This document shows, in pieces, positions 35,554-44,782 of a stretch of 64,000 nt of DNA. The stretch's first letter is position 1. Each line of letters starts with the position of its first letter. Location of the stretch: NCBI GenBank assembly GCA_009777235.1, contig WRMH01000003.1, forward strand, positions 1-64,000, in the 5' to 3' direction. Under the pieces are notes generated by a model. The model made no database searches, was not told the origin of the DNA, and saw nothing but the letters and a program-made list of their open reading frames with translations. The stretch comes from Oscillospiraceae bacterium (GTDB lineage Bacteria > Bacillota > Clostridia > Oscillospirales > Oscillospiraceae). Made by a program: the position numbers and the translations under genes.

Positions 35554-37899
35554 ATGAATAACACCCCGGGGATCAAATATTTATGCAAAATGACACAAAT
35601 AGTGGCAGGGAAACCTGTCGCGAGTCCCGGCTTGGATAAGCCTGGCGTGGATAAGCCTCCTATGGATAAAACGGCCGCAGGCGCGGGGCGCGAAAAAACG
35701 ATTGCGTATAAAATACTGCGGGCGCATGAAACGCAAGGCGAAACGAGAGAGGATAGGCTAAAGCTCAAGTTTGACGCGCTTGTTTCACACGACATTACAT
35801 ATGTGAGCATCATACAAACGGCAAGAGCCGCCGGGATGACAAAATTTCCGATTCCCTACGTTTTGACAAACTGCCATAACAGCCTGTGCGCTGTCGGCGG
35901 TACAATAAACGAGGACGACCATGCTTTTGGGCTATCGGCGGCAAAAAAATACGGCGGTATTTATGTGCCGGGCAATCAGGCGGTGATCCATCAATATATG
36001 CGCGAGGTATTTAGCGGCGGAGGCAAGATGATACTCGGATCGGATTCGCACACGCGCTATGGATGCTATGGGACGCTCGGAGTCGGCGAGGGCGGGGGAG
36101 AGCTTGTGCGCCAGCTTTTGGGGCATACCTATGACATTGACCCGCCGGAAGTGGTGCTCATATGGCTCGAGGGAGAGCCGAAAAAGGGCGTAGGCCCGCA
36201 CGATGTGGCTCTCGCGCTCATCAAAGAAACATTTTTTGGCGGCAAGGTAAAAAATAAGATTTTGGAATTTGCAGGTCCGGGTATCAGAAAGCTCCCGATG
36301 GATTTTCGCGCCGGTATTGATGTTATGACCACCGAAACAACATGCCTGACTTCTATTTGGGAAACAGACGAAGCGGTACGGGAATATTACAAAAATGTTG
36401 GAAGGCCGGACGATTTTAAAAAACTACAAGTCACGGACGGCGCGTGCTATGACGCAGTTGCAAAGATCGATCTGTCGCAAATTGAGTCAATGATAGCCTT
36501 GCCGTTTCACCCGTCAAAAGCGTTCACGATCCACGAGCTGCAAAAAGACGCGGAAAAAATACTGCAAGGGGCGCAAAATGATTGCAACAGCGAGCTTGGT
36601 GGTGAAACCGGCAGCGGAGAGAAAACGGGTAAAAATAATCAAGAGCAAGAAAAGGTCAAACTTGATCTGAAAAAATGTATAGGCAAAGACGGCAAAATCA
36701 TCTGCGAGCAAGGTATCGTCGTCGGCTGCGCGGGAGGTATGTTTGACAATATTTCCGAGGTTGCGGATATATTAGAGGATAACGACATAGGCAACGGATA
36801 TTTTGACCTGTCAATATACCCGGCATCCGCGCCGATATCACTTGCGATAACAGAAAATGGCATATCACAGACCCTCTTAAAGGCCGGAGTCGTTATAAAA
36901 CCCGCGTTTTGCGGGCCGTGCTTCGGTGCGGGGGACACACCGGCGCACAATACGCTTTCGATCCGCCACGCGACGCGAAACTTCGCAAGCCGTGAGGGTT
37001 CAAAACCGGCAAACAACCAGATAGCCGCGGTCGCGCTCATGGACGCGCGCTCGATAGCGGCAACGGCGATGAATAAAGGCGTGCTCACTGCCGCAACCGA
37101 CATAAATTACACAAAAAAGCAGCGTGAGTATAGATACAGCGGAGCTATTTATGAAAAACGGGTTTATAACGGTTTTGGAAAGCCCGACCCGGCGGCGGAG
37201 CTGCGAATCGGGCCGAATATCACAGGCTGGCCTAAATTTCATGAACTAAAAGATAATATGCTCATAAAACTGTGCGCAGTCATCTTTGACGATGTAACGA
37301 CGACAGATGAGCTTATACCGTCGGGCGAAACCTCGTCATACAGGTCAAACCCCATTGCGTTGGCGGAACATACGCTATGCCGCCGCGTGCCCGGATATGT
37401 AAAAGCGAGCAAGGATGTGCGCGACAATATAGATTCGGACGAGGTAGCCGAAATTTTCCATAAAACCGGCGCCGATAAGGAAACAACTTCCGTAGGCTCG
37501 TGTATTTTCGCGAAAAAACCGGGGGACGGAAGCGCGAGAGAGCAGGCGGCGTCATGCCAAAGGGTACTGGGCGCGCTTTGCAACATAGCTTTTGAATACG
37601 CGACAAAGCGTTATCGTTCAAACTGCATAAATTGGGGCATAATACCCTTTACGATAGACAAAGATGATCCGGTTCTCTTCAAAGCGGGCGATTGGATATA
37701 TATAAAGGGCATCAAAGACGCGCTCAAAGGCGGCCATGAGACCATACGCGCAAAGCTCATACCTCAAGCCGCGAAAACAGCAACGCAAACAGCGGTCTAT
37801 GACATAACGCTAAAATGCGAAGGTCTCGGCAAAATTGAGCGTGAAATCATCGCTCAAGGCTGCCTAATGAATTACTATGCGGGAGGATCACAAGTTTAA
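35554..37899 (+). CDS. Aconitate hydratase-type enzyme
   Basis: A 781-residue single-chain hydratase of the aconitase family, which interconverts citrate and isocitrate with a 4Fe-4S cluster. Cluster cysteines are likely in TTCLTSIW and FCGPCFGAGD; substrate motifs include ILGSDSHTRYGCYG, SYRSNPIALAEHTL and KRYRSNCINWGIIPF. Oddities are a Lys/Pro-rich N-terminal extension (about residues 14-48) and a charged linker near 350-375. AAGGGA precedes ATG 35554. It ends exactly where a PP2C gene starts. Homoaconitase-like substrates cannot be excluded. Confidence 0.85.
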   Translation: MNNTPGIKYLCKMTQIVAGKPVASPGLDKPGVDKPPMDKTAAGAGREKTIAYKILRAHETQGETREDRLKLKFDALVSHDITYVSIIQTARAAGMTKFPIPYVLTNCHNSLCAVGGTINEDDHAFGLSAAKKYGGIYVPGNQAVIHQYMREVFSGGGKMILGSDSHTRYGCYGTLGVGEGGGELVRQLLGHTYDIDPPEVVLIWLEGEPKKGVGPHDVALALIKETFFGGKVKNKILEFAGPGIRKLPMDFRAGIDVMTTETTCLTSIWETDEAVREYYKNVGRPDDFKKLQVTDGACYDAVAKIDLSQIESMIALPFHPSKAFTIHELQKDAEKILQGAQNDCNSELGGETGSGEKTGKNNQEQEKVKLDLKKCIGKDGKIICEQGIVVGCAGGMFDNISEVADILEDNDIGNGYFDLSIYPASAPISLAITENGISQTLLKAGVVIKPAFCGPCFGAGDTPAHNTLSIRHATRNFASREGSKPANNQIAAVALMDARSIAATAMNKGVLTAATDINYTKKQREYRYSGAIYEKRVYNGFGKPDPAAELRIGPNITGWPKFHELKDNMLIKLCAVIFDDVTTTDELIPSGETSSYRSNPIALAEHTLCRRVPGYVKASKDVRDNIDSDEVAEIFHKTGADKETTSVGSCIFAKKPGDGSAREQAASCQRVLGALCNIAFEYATKRYRSNCINWGIIPFTIDKDDPVLFKAGDWIYIKGIKDALKGGHETIRAKLIPQAAKTATQTAVYDITLKCEGLGKIEREIIAQGCLMNYYAGGSQV

Positions 37900-38631
37900 G
37901 TGAAGAATTTCACTGTAGAGTCTGCAGCCATTACACATATTGGTTCGATAAAGGACAACAATGAAGACAATTATTACATAAATGGTAAGTATAAAGCTGA
38001 TTATGAGGTAGATACGGAGGCTTTTGCCGAAAAAAAAGCATACGAATCATACACATACGCGGTTTGTGACGGCATGGGGGGCGAGAGCTACGGTGAGCTG
38101 GCATCGCTCATTGCCGTAGCGACCCTCGCAAAGTTTCCAAAAGAGGACTTTCGCAAAAATATAAACAATTATTTAGCGAGCGCGAGCGAATTCATATGCG
38201 ATTTAATAAGAAAAGATGAAAAAAGAAGAAGCGGCACTACCATCGCGATTCTAAACATACAGGGCAAAACGGCGGTCGCCTATAATGTCGGTGACAGCAG
38301 GGTATATTTTTGCAGAAAAGGAAAGCTCTATTTACTGTCAAAGGATCACACCGACCCCGAAACGGAAAACAAGCTGACGCGGTATATTGGTATTTTACCG
38401 GGCGACGCGGGCGTAGAGCCTCATACGTCAAAGGTGATAAAATTAAAAAAAGGCGATACCTTTTTGCTGTGCAGCGACGGGCTCACCGACGGGGTGAGCA
38501 ATTCGGATATCGCCGAGATAATATCGTCAACAAACGAAGCGGCTACCTTGATGGCAAAGCAATTGGCCGCCGCCGCGCAGGAAAAAGGCGGCAAGGACAA
38601 TGTGACCGTGCTCGTAGTAAAGGTATCGTAG
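37900..38631 (+). CDS. PP2C-family protein serine/threonine phosphatase
   Basis: A 243-residue metal-dependent phosphatase with all main motifs: DNNEDNYYI, VCDGMGGESYGE, RSGTTIAIL, NVGDSRVYFCRKGKLYLLSKDHT, LLCSDGLTDGVS and GGKDNVTVLVV. GTG 37900 follows the aconitase stop with no gap, so the two are co-translated. No serine/threonine kinase is near, which is unusual; the target may be in the metabolic operon (inference). Confidence 0.9.
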   Translation: MKNFTVESAAITHIGSIKDNNEDNYYINGKYKADYEVDTEAFAEKKAYESYTYAVCDGMGGESYGELASLIAVATLAKFPKEDFRKNINNYLASASEFICDLIRKDEKRRSGTTIAILNIQGKTAVAYNVGDSRVYFCRKGKLYLLSKDHTDPETENKLTRYIGILPGDAGVEPHTSKVIKLKKGDTFLLCSDGLTDGVSNSDIAEIISSTNEAATLMAKQLAAAAQEKGGKDNVTVLVVKVS

Positions 38632-38645
38632 GGCAAATGGGCGTA

Positions 38646-39350
38646 TCACGCGGTTGCCTGCAGCTCGGCTACGAGCGCGTCAATCTCGGATTGGGACAAA
38701 AGCCTTCCCGGGTCGTTTGCGCCGCCGTCGTCGCTGCCCGAATCGGTCACGACGGCAAGCGGGGAATAGTCTTTTATCGTCTGCGGGATATTGTCTGTAT
38801 CAAATTCGTATACTTTGCAATGCTCCACATCTCTGATTTGCTCTTTGCCGGGCTCGGGAAGCCCGTTAAAGAACCAAAACAACGCCTTGCAAATGTGCTC
38901 CGGCACGACAAGCAGCATGGTTTTGGTTCGGAAGATTTTTACCATATTGTTCATGTACGCGATCACACGGTTTAGGGTATCCTTGATGGTTTCGCCGTTT
39001 GGAGTGGCGGCGTTAAAAACCCAACTGTCAAGGGCAAACATATCCACCTCGGATACGAGCTTGCCGCAGTGGTCGCCAAATGCGCGTTCGCACAATTTTA
39101 ATCCTTTTGTGATCTTGTTTTTGTCTAAACCCAAACCATCGGCTATTATTTCGGATGTTTCCATAGCGCGTTTTTCCGGCGCGGAGAGTATCATATCAAT
39201 ACCTTTGCCGCATAGCTCCCCGGCGGCATTTTTGGCTTGCTCTTTGCCGGTATCGTTCAAGGACGGGTCGCTGTCTCCGATAATGCGTCCCTCGGCGTCA
39301 AAATCAGTTTGTCCGTGCAGCACAACATAAACTTTCAATGTTATGGTCAA
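38646..39350 (-). CDS. Degenerate histidine phosphatase with FliM-like C-terminal peptide
   Basis: A 234-residue phosphoglycerate-mutase-fold protein. The usual RHG is LHG (H12 kept, Arg lost), the second site SHG is replaced by PEH, while KRAMETSEI and CERAFGD keep an Arg and an acid. Residues 218-226, LSQSEIDAL, match the N-terminal CheY-binding peptide of FliM/FliY. It may be a weak enzyme or a binding protein. It converges on the PP2C gene. Confidence 0.7.
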   Translation of the reverse strand: MTITLKVYVVLHGQTDFDAEGRIIGDSDPSLNDTGKEQAKNAAGELCGKGIDMILSAPEKRAMETSEIIADGLGLDKNKITKGLKLCERAFGDHCGKLVSEVDMFALDSWVFNAATPNGETIKDTLNRVIAYMNNMVKIFRTKTMLLVVPEHICKALFWFFNGLPEPGKEQIRDVEHCKVYEFDTDNIPQTIKDYSPLAVVTDSGSDDGGANDPGRLLSQSEIDALVAELQATA

Positions 39351-39446
39351 TCCTTTCTATCCGCGGCGTTTTCTTCTTACGGCCTTACCTCGTCCGCTGT
39401 ACTATTATTTATTATACATAATATATAAATCAAGTACAACCTTTAC

Positions 39447-39475
39447 TTGACATTGTTTCCGTCTCATGTGATACT
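39447..39475 (+). promoter_or_regulatory. Extended -10 promoter of dut, leaderless layout
   Basis: TTGACA (39447-39452), 17 bp ending in TGT, GATACT (39470-39475). ATG 39483 follows after 7 nt with no ribosome-binding site. Confidence 0.65.
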
Positions 39476-39482
39476 GTGTCTT

Positions 39483-39938
39483 ATGAAAACGCTTTCGGTT
39501 ATGAAAATACGGCAAAACGCGACCATCCCGGCGCGTCAAACAAAAGGCAGTGTGGGTTATGATATTGCGGCATGTATAGACGAAGATATTACTGTCATGC
39601 CGGGAGAGACTCGCATGGTGGGTTCGGGGATCGCGATCGCCTTGGACTATGGCTATGCGGCTTTTATTTATGCCAGAAGCGGCCTTGCCACAAAGCACGG
39701 GATCGCGCCCGCCAATTGCGTGGGGGTCATAGATTCAGACTATAGGGGAGAGATAATTGTCGGACTGCGAAATATGTCAAAAGTGCCGTTTGTGGTTCGG
39801 CACGGAGATAGAATAGCCCAAATGGTAGTGGCAAAATGCTCTCTGCCGGAAATTGTATCATGCGACAGCCTTTGCCAAACAGAGCGCGGCGCGGGGGGCT
39901 TTGGCTCTACGGGCGGCGCCTCAGCCGCGGACGCGTGA
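39483..39938 (+). CDS. dut: dUTP diphosphatase
   Basis: A trimeric-type dUTPase of about 151 residues that hydrolyses dUTP to dUMP. All five motifs are visible: GSVGYDIAA, ARSGLATKHG, NCVGVIDSDYRGEI, RIAQMVV and ERGAGGFGSTG. The mRNA probably starts at or just before ATG 39483. Confidence 0.95.
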   Translation: MKTLSVMKIRQNATIPARQTKGSVGYDIAACIDEDITVMPGETRMVGSGIAIALDYGYAAFIYARSGLATKHGIAPANCVGVIDSDYRGEIIVGLRNMSKVPFVVRHGDRIAQMVVAKCSLPEIVSCDSLCQTERGAGGFGSTGGASAADA

Positions 39939-40008
39939 GATAGTTTCGCGGCGGACGCGAACTATGAATTGTGAATTATGCATTATGCATTGAAATAGGA
40001 GCGTGGAA

Positions 40009-40959
40009 ATGAAAAAACAGCCTGTATATTCCGTAGTCATTCCTGCGTATAACGAGCAGGAAGTCATCACAGAAACCTATAATCGCCTGACAAATGTTAT
40101 GTCCGGCATAGGCGAGCCGTATGAGCTTGTTTTTGTCAACGACGGAAGCCGCGATTTGACGGCACAGATAATTGCTGATTTTTGCCGGAGCGATAAATCT
40201 GTAAGGCTCATCAATTTTTCGCGAAATTTCGGTCATATGCCCGCAATTTCCGCCGGTATGGAACATGCTCGCGGCGAGGCGATCTTTATTATAGACGCCG
40301 ACCTGCAAGACCCGCCGGAGGTTTTTCCGCAAATGGCGGCAAAATGGAAAGAAGGCTATCATGTGGTATACGGCAAACGCGCAAAACGCAAGGGCGAGTC
40401 TATTTTTAAGCGTGTGACGGCAAAGGTTTTTTATCGGTTTTTACGGAGCATGACCACCGTAGATTTGCCCGCTGACACAGGTGAGTTTCGGCTCATTGAC
40501 CGTAAGGTTTGCGATGCCGTCAATAAAATGCCGGAAAAAAACCGCTATATTCGTGGCATGGTCGGTTGGGTCGGATTTAAGCAAATCGCCGTTGATTATG
40601 TGCGTGAAGAGCGGTTTGCGGGGGTAACAAAATATCCGCTCAGAAAGATGATGAAGTTTGCAATGGACGCCATCACTTCATTTTCGTACAAGCCTTTAAA
40701 ACTTGCGACTATGATTGGCTTTATCATTTCTTTGCTCAGTTTTGTCTATATAATAATAGCGATGTATCAGCGTTTCTTTACAGACCAAACGGTGGAGGGC
40801 TGGGCGTCTATTATAGCCGCGGTCTTGTTCACGCAGGGTATTGTGCTGATGATTCTTGGCCTCATGGGTGAGTATATCGGGCGCATTTATACGGAAATCC
40901 AAAACCGCCCGAACTACATTGTCCAGGAAATAATTGACGGAGAAAGCATCGGCGAGTAG
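40009..40959 (+). CDS. GT2 polyprenyl-phosphate glycosyltransferase (GtrB/DPM-like)
   Basis: A 316-residue membrane glycosyltransferase that puts a sugar on undecaprenyl phosphate. A GT-A domain comes first (VVIPAYNEQEVI, VNDGSRDLT, IIDADLQDPPEV, DTGEFRLIDRK) and two C-terminal membrane helices follow (near 230-255 and 262-290). ATG 40009 follows ATAGGAGCG. The next two genes encode large membrane proteins that may use such lipid-linked sugars. Confidence 0.88.
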   Translation: MKKQPVYSVVIPAYNEQEVITETYNRLTNVMSGIGEPYELVFVNDGSRDLTAQIIADFCRSDKSVRLINFSRNFGHMPAISAGMEHARGEAIFIIDADLQDPPEVFPQMAAKWKEGYHVVYGKRAKRKGESIFKRVTAKVFYRFLRSMTTVDLPADTGEFRLIDRKVCDAVNKMPEKNRYIRGMVGWVGFKQIAVDYVREERFAGVTKYPLRKMMKFAMDAITSFSYKPLKLATMIGFIISLLSFVYIIIAMYQRFFTDQTVEGWASIIAAVLFTQGIVLMILGLMGEYIGRIYTEIQNRPNYIVQEIIDGESIGE

Positions 40960-40975
40960 GCTTTGCATATGCTGC

Positions 40976-42691
40976 CTACGGAGGATTGTGCGGCGTTTCT
41001 TCTGCTGTACGTTTATATAACGCCGAAATGGTTACGCCGCCTGACGTGATCTCCTTTATTTGCGTAAAACCGGGAGGAACAAGGCTGTACCATGCCCCTC
41101 TCGTACCATATATATAATACTCTGCGTCATCCACATTTCTCGTGGTGCGTACAAGCTTCTTTTCGTTCTGTGTTAATAAGTGAAATGCATACGTCCCACG
41201 CTGTATACAAATACTAATTTCGCAATTGTCGGCATCTTCTATTGCGTACCTAATTAAATCATAGCTTGATACATTCCAAAAGTCGATAGAGAAATTTCCT
41301 TCGGCTTGCCGCCCGACAATATTGAAGTAGGCATACTGATACGGGTGATTTAACGCAATAAATCCGAGCAAATATATTAAATTTAGCGCGACAAAAAGCA
41401 AAAAAGCCTTGTGGAGCAGAGCATATCTCTTGCAAAAAAAAGTGGCTTTGCTAAGACCCAGTACGGCGACATATAAAAACGGGCAGTAAATCATATACGC
41501 ATGGCGCCAGCCTTCATACATGGTAATTTTGAAAAATACAAAGCCCAGATACGTACACATAAACATTGAAAAAAAGAACAAGTCATATATATGCGGCATT
41601 GTCAGTGCTTGTAATATCAGTCTTTTTTGTCCGACAGCTCGCATGATATATGAAATCATTTTCCAAGTGAGAACGATTGCCCCAATTGAGAAAGCGATAA
41701 TATGAAGCAATGGGATGGTTACGCTCATCCATACAGGGATATAGTGATATTGAACATACTGAGTAATCATTTTGCCAAGATAAAGATGCGTATCATTCCA
41801 CTGTAATTGGTCAAGCTCACGAAAATAGACAAACTGCGCTATCGTGTTCCCGAGCGGGTTTTCCCATAAAAACGGGGTAATGATAATATAAAATACATAA
41901 GTGAGCGCAATTAATTTTAGCATTTCTTTAAACTTTTTAAGATATCGGATAATGCTTTTATCGTCTTTTTTGTTAACTGCTTCAATTATGACCGAAAAGC
42001 CGCAGGCAAGTAATAAAATCGCAAAACCCAGAATACGGGTGTTCGCCGCAACGGCTATCGTTACCGCCGCAAAGATTAGATGTTTTAGTTTTTTGGACAA
42101 CAGCCATTGCAGTACAAAGTATGATGAAATGATAGCCCACGAAAAAAATAATATATCTTTGATATTATAAAATGATTCGCCAAAAAACCTAGGATATAAG
42201 ATATACAGCAGCGCGCCCAAAAGCGGGATATATGTGTTAAAACGCCTGCGCAATATTAAAAAGAAAAAAATCCCCGCCGTGTAGTAATTTATAAACGTGA
42301 ACAAATGCCGTATCAGAAACACAGTTCGCGTAGATAAATCAAAACCAAATAAATATTCTACCATAAGCGGGATGGTTTGCAACGCGGTTCCGTAATATCT
42401 GTCTTCGTAGGTCAAAAGAGAAGTCTTGACAGGTATTTGGGAAGCGGCAGCGGTTCTCGCGCCAAAAATGCTTTCCATAGCGTAGTGTAGATTAATCATG
42501 GATGTTTCTCTTTCCATGGGTTCATCGGTGCTTATCCCATAGCTTGGAAAAATTAAAAGACCCACGATGAAATACAGCAAAAACAAGAGCACGGCAATTT
42601 TATCAGGTTTGCGAAAATAAAGTTGCGCTTTTTTAATCAGGTGCTTTGGCTTGAGCGGATGCGTTTTTAGTTTTTCTTGGAGCAAATTCAT
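40976..42691 (-). CDS. Membrane glycosyltransferase, GT39/PMT-like
   Basis: A 571-residue protein with about 10-12 membrane helices. GISTDEPMERE after the first helix is the acidic loop typical of GT39/GT83-type enzymes that use polyprenyl-phosphate sugars. A soluble tail follows (about 490-571). The first 18 residues (MNLLQEKLKTHPLKPKHL), and the DNA before them, closely match the start of the 598-residue protein upstream although the rest is unrelated. Confidence 0.7.
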   Translation of the reverse strand: MNLLQEKLKTHPLKPKHLIKKAQLYFRKPDKIAVLLFLLYFIVGLLIFPSYGISTDEPMERETSMINLHYAMESIFGARTAAASQIPVKTSLLTYEDRYYGTALQTIPLMVEYLFGFDLSTRTVFLIRHLFTFINYYTAGIFFFLILRRRFNTYIPLLGALLYILYPRFFGESFYNIKDILFFSWAIISSYFVLQWLLSKKLKHLIFAAVTIAVAANTRILGFAILLLACGFSVIIEAVNKKDDKSIIRYLKKFKEMLKLIALTYVFYIIITPFLWENPLGNTIAQFVYFRELDQLQWNDTHLYLGKMITQYVQYHYIPVWMSVTIPLLHIIAFSIGAIVLTWKMISYIMRAVGQKRLILQALTMPHIYDLFFFSMFMCTYLGFVFFKITMYEGWRHAYMIYCPFLYVAVLGLSKATFFCKRYALLHKAFLLFVALNLIYLLGFIALNHPYQYAYFNIVGRQAEGNFSIDFWNVSSYDLIRYAIEDADNCEISICIQRGTYAFHLLTQNEKKLVRTTRNVDDAEYYIYGTRGAWYSLVPPGFTQIKEITSGGVTISALYKRTAEETPHNPP

Positions 42692-42730
42692 TACAGAGCA
42701 CTACCGCCTTTCGTTTTTTTGCAATCGTCC

Positions 42731-42805
42731 CATATGGCTGTGTACCGTTTTTGAACTCTTTGACGATGTCGCAAAAGGTTTCAAAAAACGGTATACAGCC
42801 ATATG
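42731..42805. repeat. 22-bp inverted repeat copying a gene end
   Basis: The left arm at 42731-42752 (CATATGGCTGTGTACCGTTT...) matches the complement of 42784-42805 at 21 of 22 positions. The right arm is the last coding segment of the DUF6044-like gene (IWLYTVF). The stem could act as a weak terminator, or the left arm is an inverted copy of the gene end. Confidence 0.65.
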
Positions 42806-44577
42806 TTATAGATAAACTCATCGCCGCCGCCGTAGTATTTGACAAAGCCGAGCCCAAGCTCATCGGCATTTGATATTTCGGCTCGGGAGAGTATATACAT
42901 TCCTCCCAAGTCCTTGAAAGCCTGCGTGTTTATATATAGCTCTACCGGATAGGAGATTTCTATTTTTCTCGATATCTGAAATATTTCATCATTGTACAAA
43001 TACATCCTGATGCCTTTATCGTCGTATCTTTCCTTGTGCTGGGGGTTTCTATCCAATTGCGGCGCGATCACCTCTCTAAAGGCCGTCATATATGACAACG
43101 GGAGGGTGCTTAAATATCCGTCCACGCAAGAAAATCCGTTGTACATGAGTACGCTTGGGTGAAATCCCAGGGCCGCGGCAGGCTCACCGCCATAATCCAT
43201 ATCGCTTCTAATATGAGAGAAGAAATCTTCGGCAAAAAACTCCCTAAATGTCACATTAGCGTCTTCTTGTATGTTTTTTGCGTGGGCTAAATTGATACCG
43301 GAGTGGCTGAATATCCACTGCGAGGTCAGCACCGTAAATATCTGCAAGCAAGCGATGACATATACGAGATAACGTGCCTTTCTTTTTGCAAAAATCCTAA
43401 GCAGCACTATCAATGTCAAGGCAAAAACAATATATAGGGTGACTCGGGTAGAATAGATGATCCTTCCAAAATAAAACCCGGACAGGAACGGAACTATTTT
43501 ATTTATCATATCTACGAACACAGATGTCCACGAGAGGGTATGCAAAAAGATAAATGTTATATTCATTCCAAAAATACTTATCGCGGCGAGCGCGTATCTC
43601 GATAAATACCTGTGCTTGTCGGATAGCTCATTTTTGCTGTGCTTATATAATATATATATCACCGACGAGCCGAGCGTCGCCAAAACAACCGGAAACACAA
43701 TAGGCCAAACAAGCTGCGGCGCGGGATACATACCCTCGTTATCCATCAGAAAAAATCTTCTGGCCAAAGCCGATATGGAAAACGCCTCGCTTATAGTCCA
43801 TTTACCCACTTGATAGACAGTGCGGTTTAGCGGCTCTGACAAAACGATTGCTTGATAAAATAGCTTCAAATCCACTATAATATATCCGCAAATCAGACAA
43901 ATAAGCCCCAAAACAAGGTTTATGTTGAGCTTTTTGTCTTTTATCCACATAACAGCAACGCCTACGACCCAAAATACCAGCAAAAATAAACCTGCCATAG
44001 GAGTATTAGATAAAAATGGGAAAAGCAGCAGCCAAAGTACGCGCTTATCTATTTTCTTGTGGTTTAATTTAATTATCAGCAAAAAAGCAAGGCAGAGCAG
44101 CGGTATGGAATCAAGGCTCATCTGAAAGTTATGCTGGGCCGGCAAGAGCGCGAAGCTGATAGACACCAATTTTATGATAAAAGCATTTTGCCTGCCCGGC
44201 GCTATGTGCTCTAAGAGCAAAAACATCGAAAAGTAGCCTATAATTATCTTTACGCCATAGCAGATAACAAACGCTGTAAATACGTCAAAAAGAAGATATA
44301 TAAGCCACTGGATGTTAAATGACTGCATAAAATAGGCTGTGGATAGGTTTCCGAGCTGATTTGTGGGGGAGTCTAAGGCAAACATCAAGTCGTTGTCTTT
44401 TAGCATCTTTAGCCGCGCAAGAGCCTCCTCCATGAGGTCATGGACAGGCAAAATCGAATTTTTTCCATACCAAATAAGCGGCAAAACGGCGACAATCATC
44501 ACAAGCGCGATAAAACCGTTTTCAAGATGTTTTGCTTTTAGCGGCTGCGTTTTTAGTTTTTCGTGGAGCGGATTCAT
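42781..44577 (-). CDS. DUF6044-like large membrane protein
   Basis: A 598-residue protein with about 12 hydrophobic helices and a C-terminal extracytoplasmic domain (about 440-598). IWYGKNSILPVHDLMEE after the first helix is the conserved acidic loop of DUF6044 (YkoS-like) proteins, glycosyltransferase-like membrane proteins of unknown substrate. It is upstream of the GT39-like gene and shares its first 18 residues with it. Confidence 0.7.
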   Translation of the reverse strand: MNPLHEKLKTQPLKAKHLENGFIALVMIVAVLPLIWYGKNSILPVHDLMEEALARLKMLKDNDLMFALDSPTNQLGNLSTAYFMQSFNIQWLIYLLFDVFTAFVICYGVKIIIGYFSMFLLLEHIAPGRQNAFIIKLVSISFALLPAQHNFQMSLDSIPLLCLAFLLIIKLNHKKIDKRVLWLLLFPFLSNTPMAGLFLLVFWVVGVAVMWIKDKKLNINLVLGLICLICGYIIVDLKLFYQAIVLSEPLNRTVYQVGKWTISEAFSISALARRFFLMDNEGMYPAPQLVWPIVFPVVLATLGSSVIYILYKHSKNELSDKHRYLSRYALAAISIFGMNITFIFLHTLSWTSVFVDMINKIVPFLSGFYFGRIIYSTRVTLYIVFALTLIVLLRIFAKRKARYLVYVIACLQIFTVLTSQWIFSHSGINLAHAKNIQEDANVTFREFFAEDFFSHIRSDMDYGGEPAAALGFHPSVLMYNGFSCVDGYLSTLPLSYMTAFREVIAPQLDRNPQHKERYDDKGIRMYLYNDEIFQISRKIEISYPVELYINTQAFKDLGGMYILSRAEISNADELGLGFVKYYGGGDEFIYNIWLYTVF

Positions 44578-44592
44578 TGCAGAGCACTATCA

Positions 44593-44616
44593 CCTTTTGC
44601 TTTATTAAGCAAAAGG
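44593..44616 (-). promoter_or_regulatory. Hairpin covering the ribosome-binding site
   Basis: CCTTTTGCTT/AAGCAAAAGG is a perfect 10-bp stem with a 4-nt loop. On the minus strand its 3' arm contains the AAAGG site of the DUF6044-like gene, 16 nt before ATG 44577, so the stem can block translation initiation. Confidence 0.55.
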
Positions 44617-44624
44617 CCATAATT

Positions 44625-44782
44625 ATTGCTCCGCCGACTAAATCTCGAACCATATTGCCGGTCTTTTTCCCGTCACGCTTCGTTCTCGTCCTTGCCTTGC
44701 GTCAGCAAAGCGGCGTCCTCCGCCTCGCGTGACGGAAAAAATTTTCGGCAATCCCGCTTCAACATTTAGTCAGCGGAGCAAT
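44625..44782. repeat. 158-bp palindromic element (family D)
   Basis: Terminal arms ATTGCTCCGCCGACTAAAT (44625-44643) and 44764-44782 pair at 18 of 19 positions; an inner pair TTCCCGTCACGC/GCGTGACGGAA extends the stem. It has no ORF. It looks like a solitary MITE or a large cruciform; no second copy was found in the window. Confidence 0.7.
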
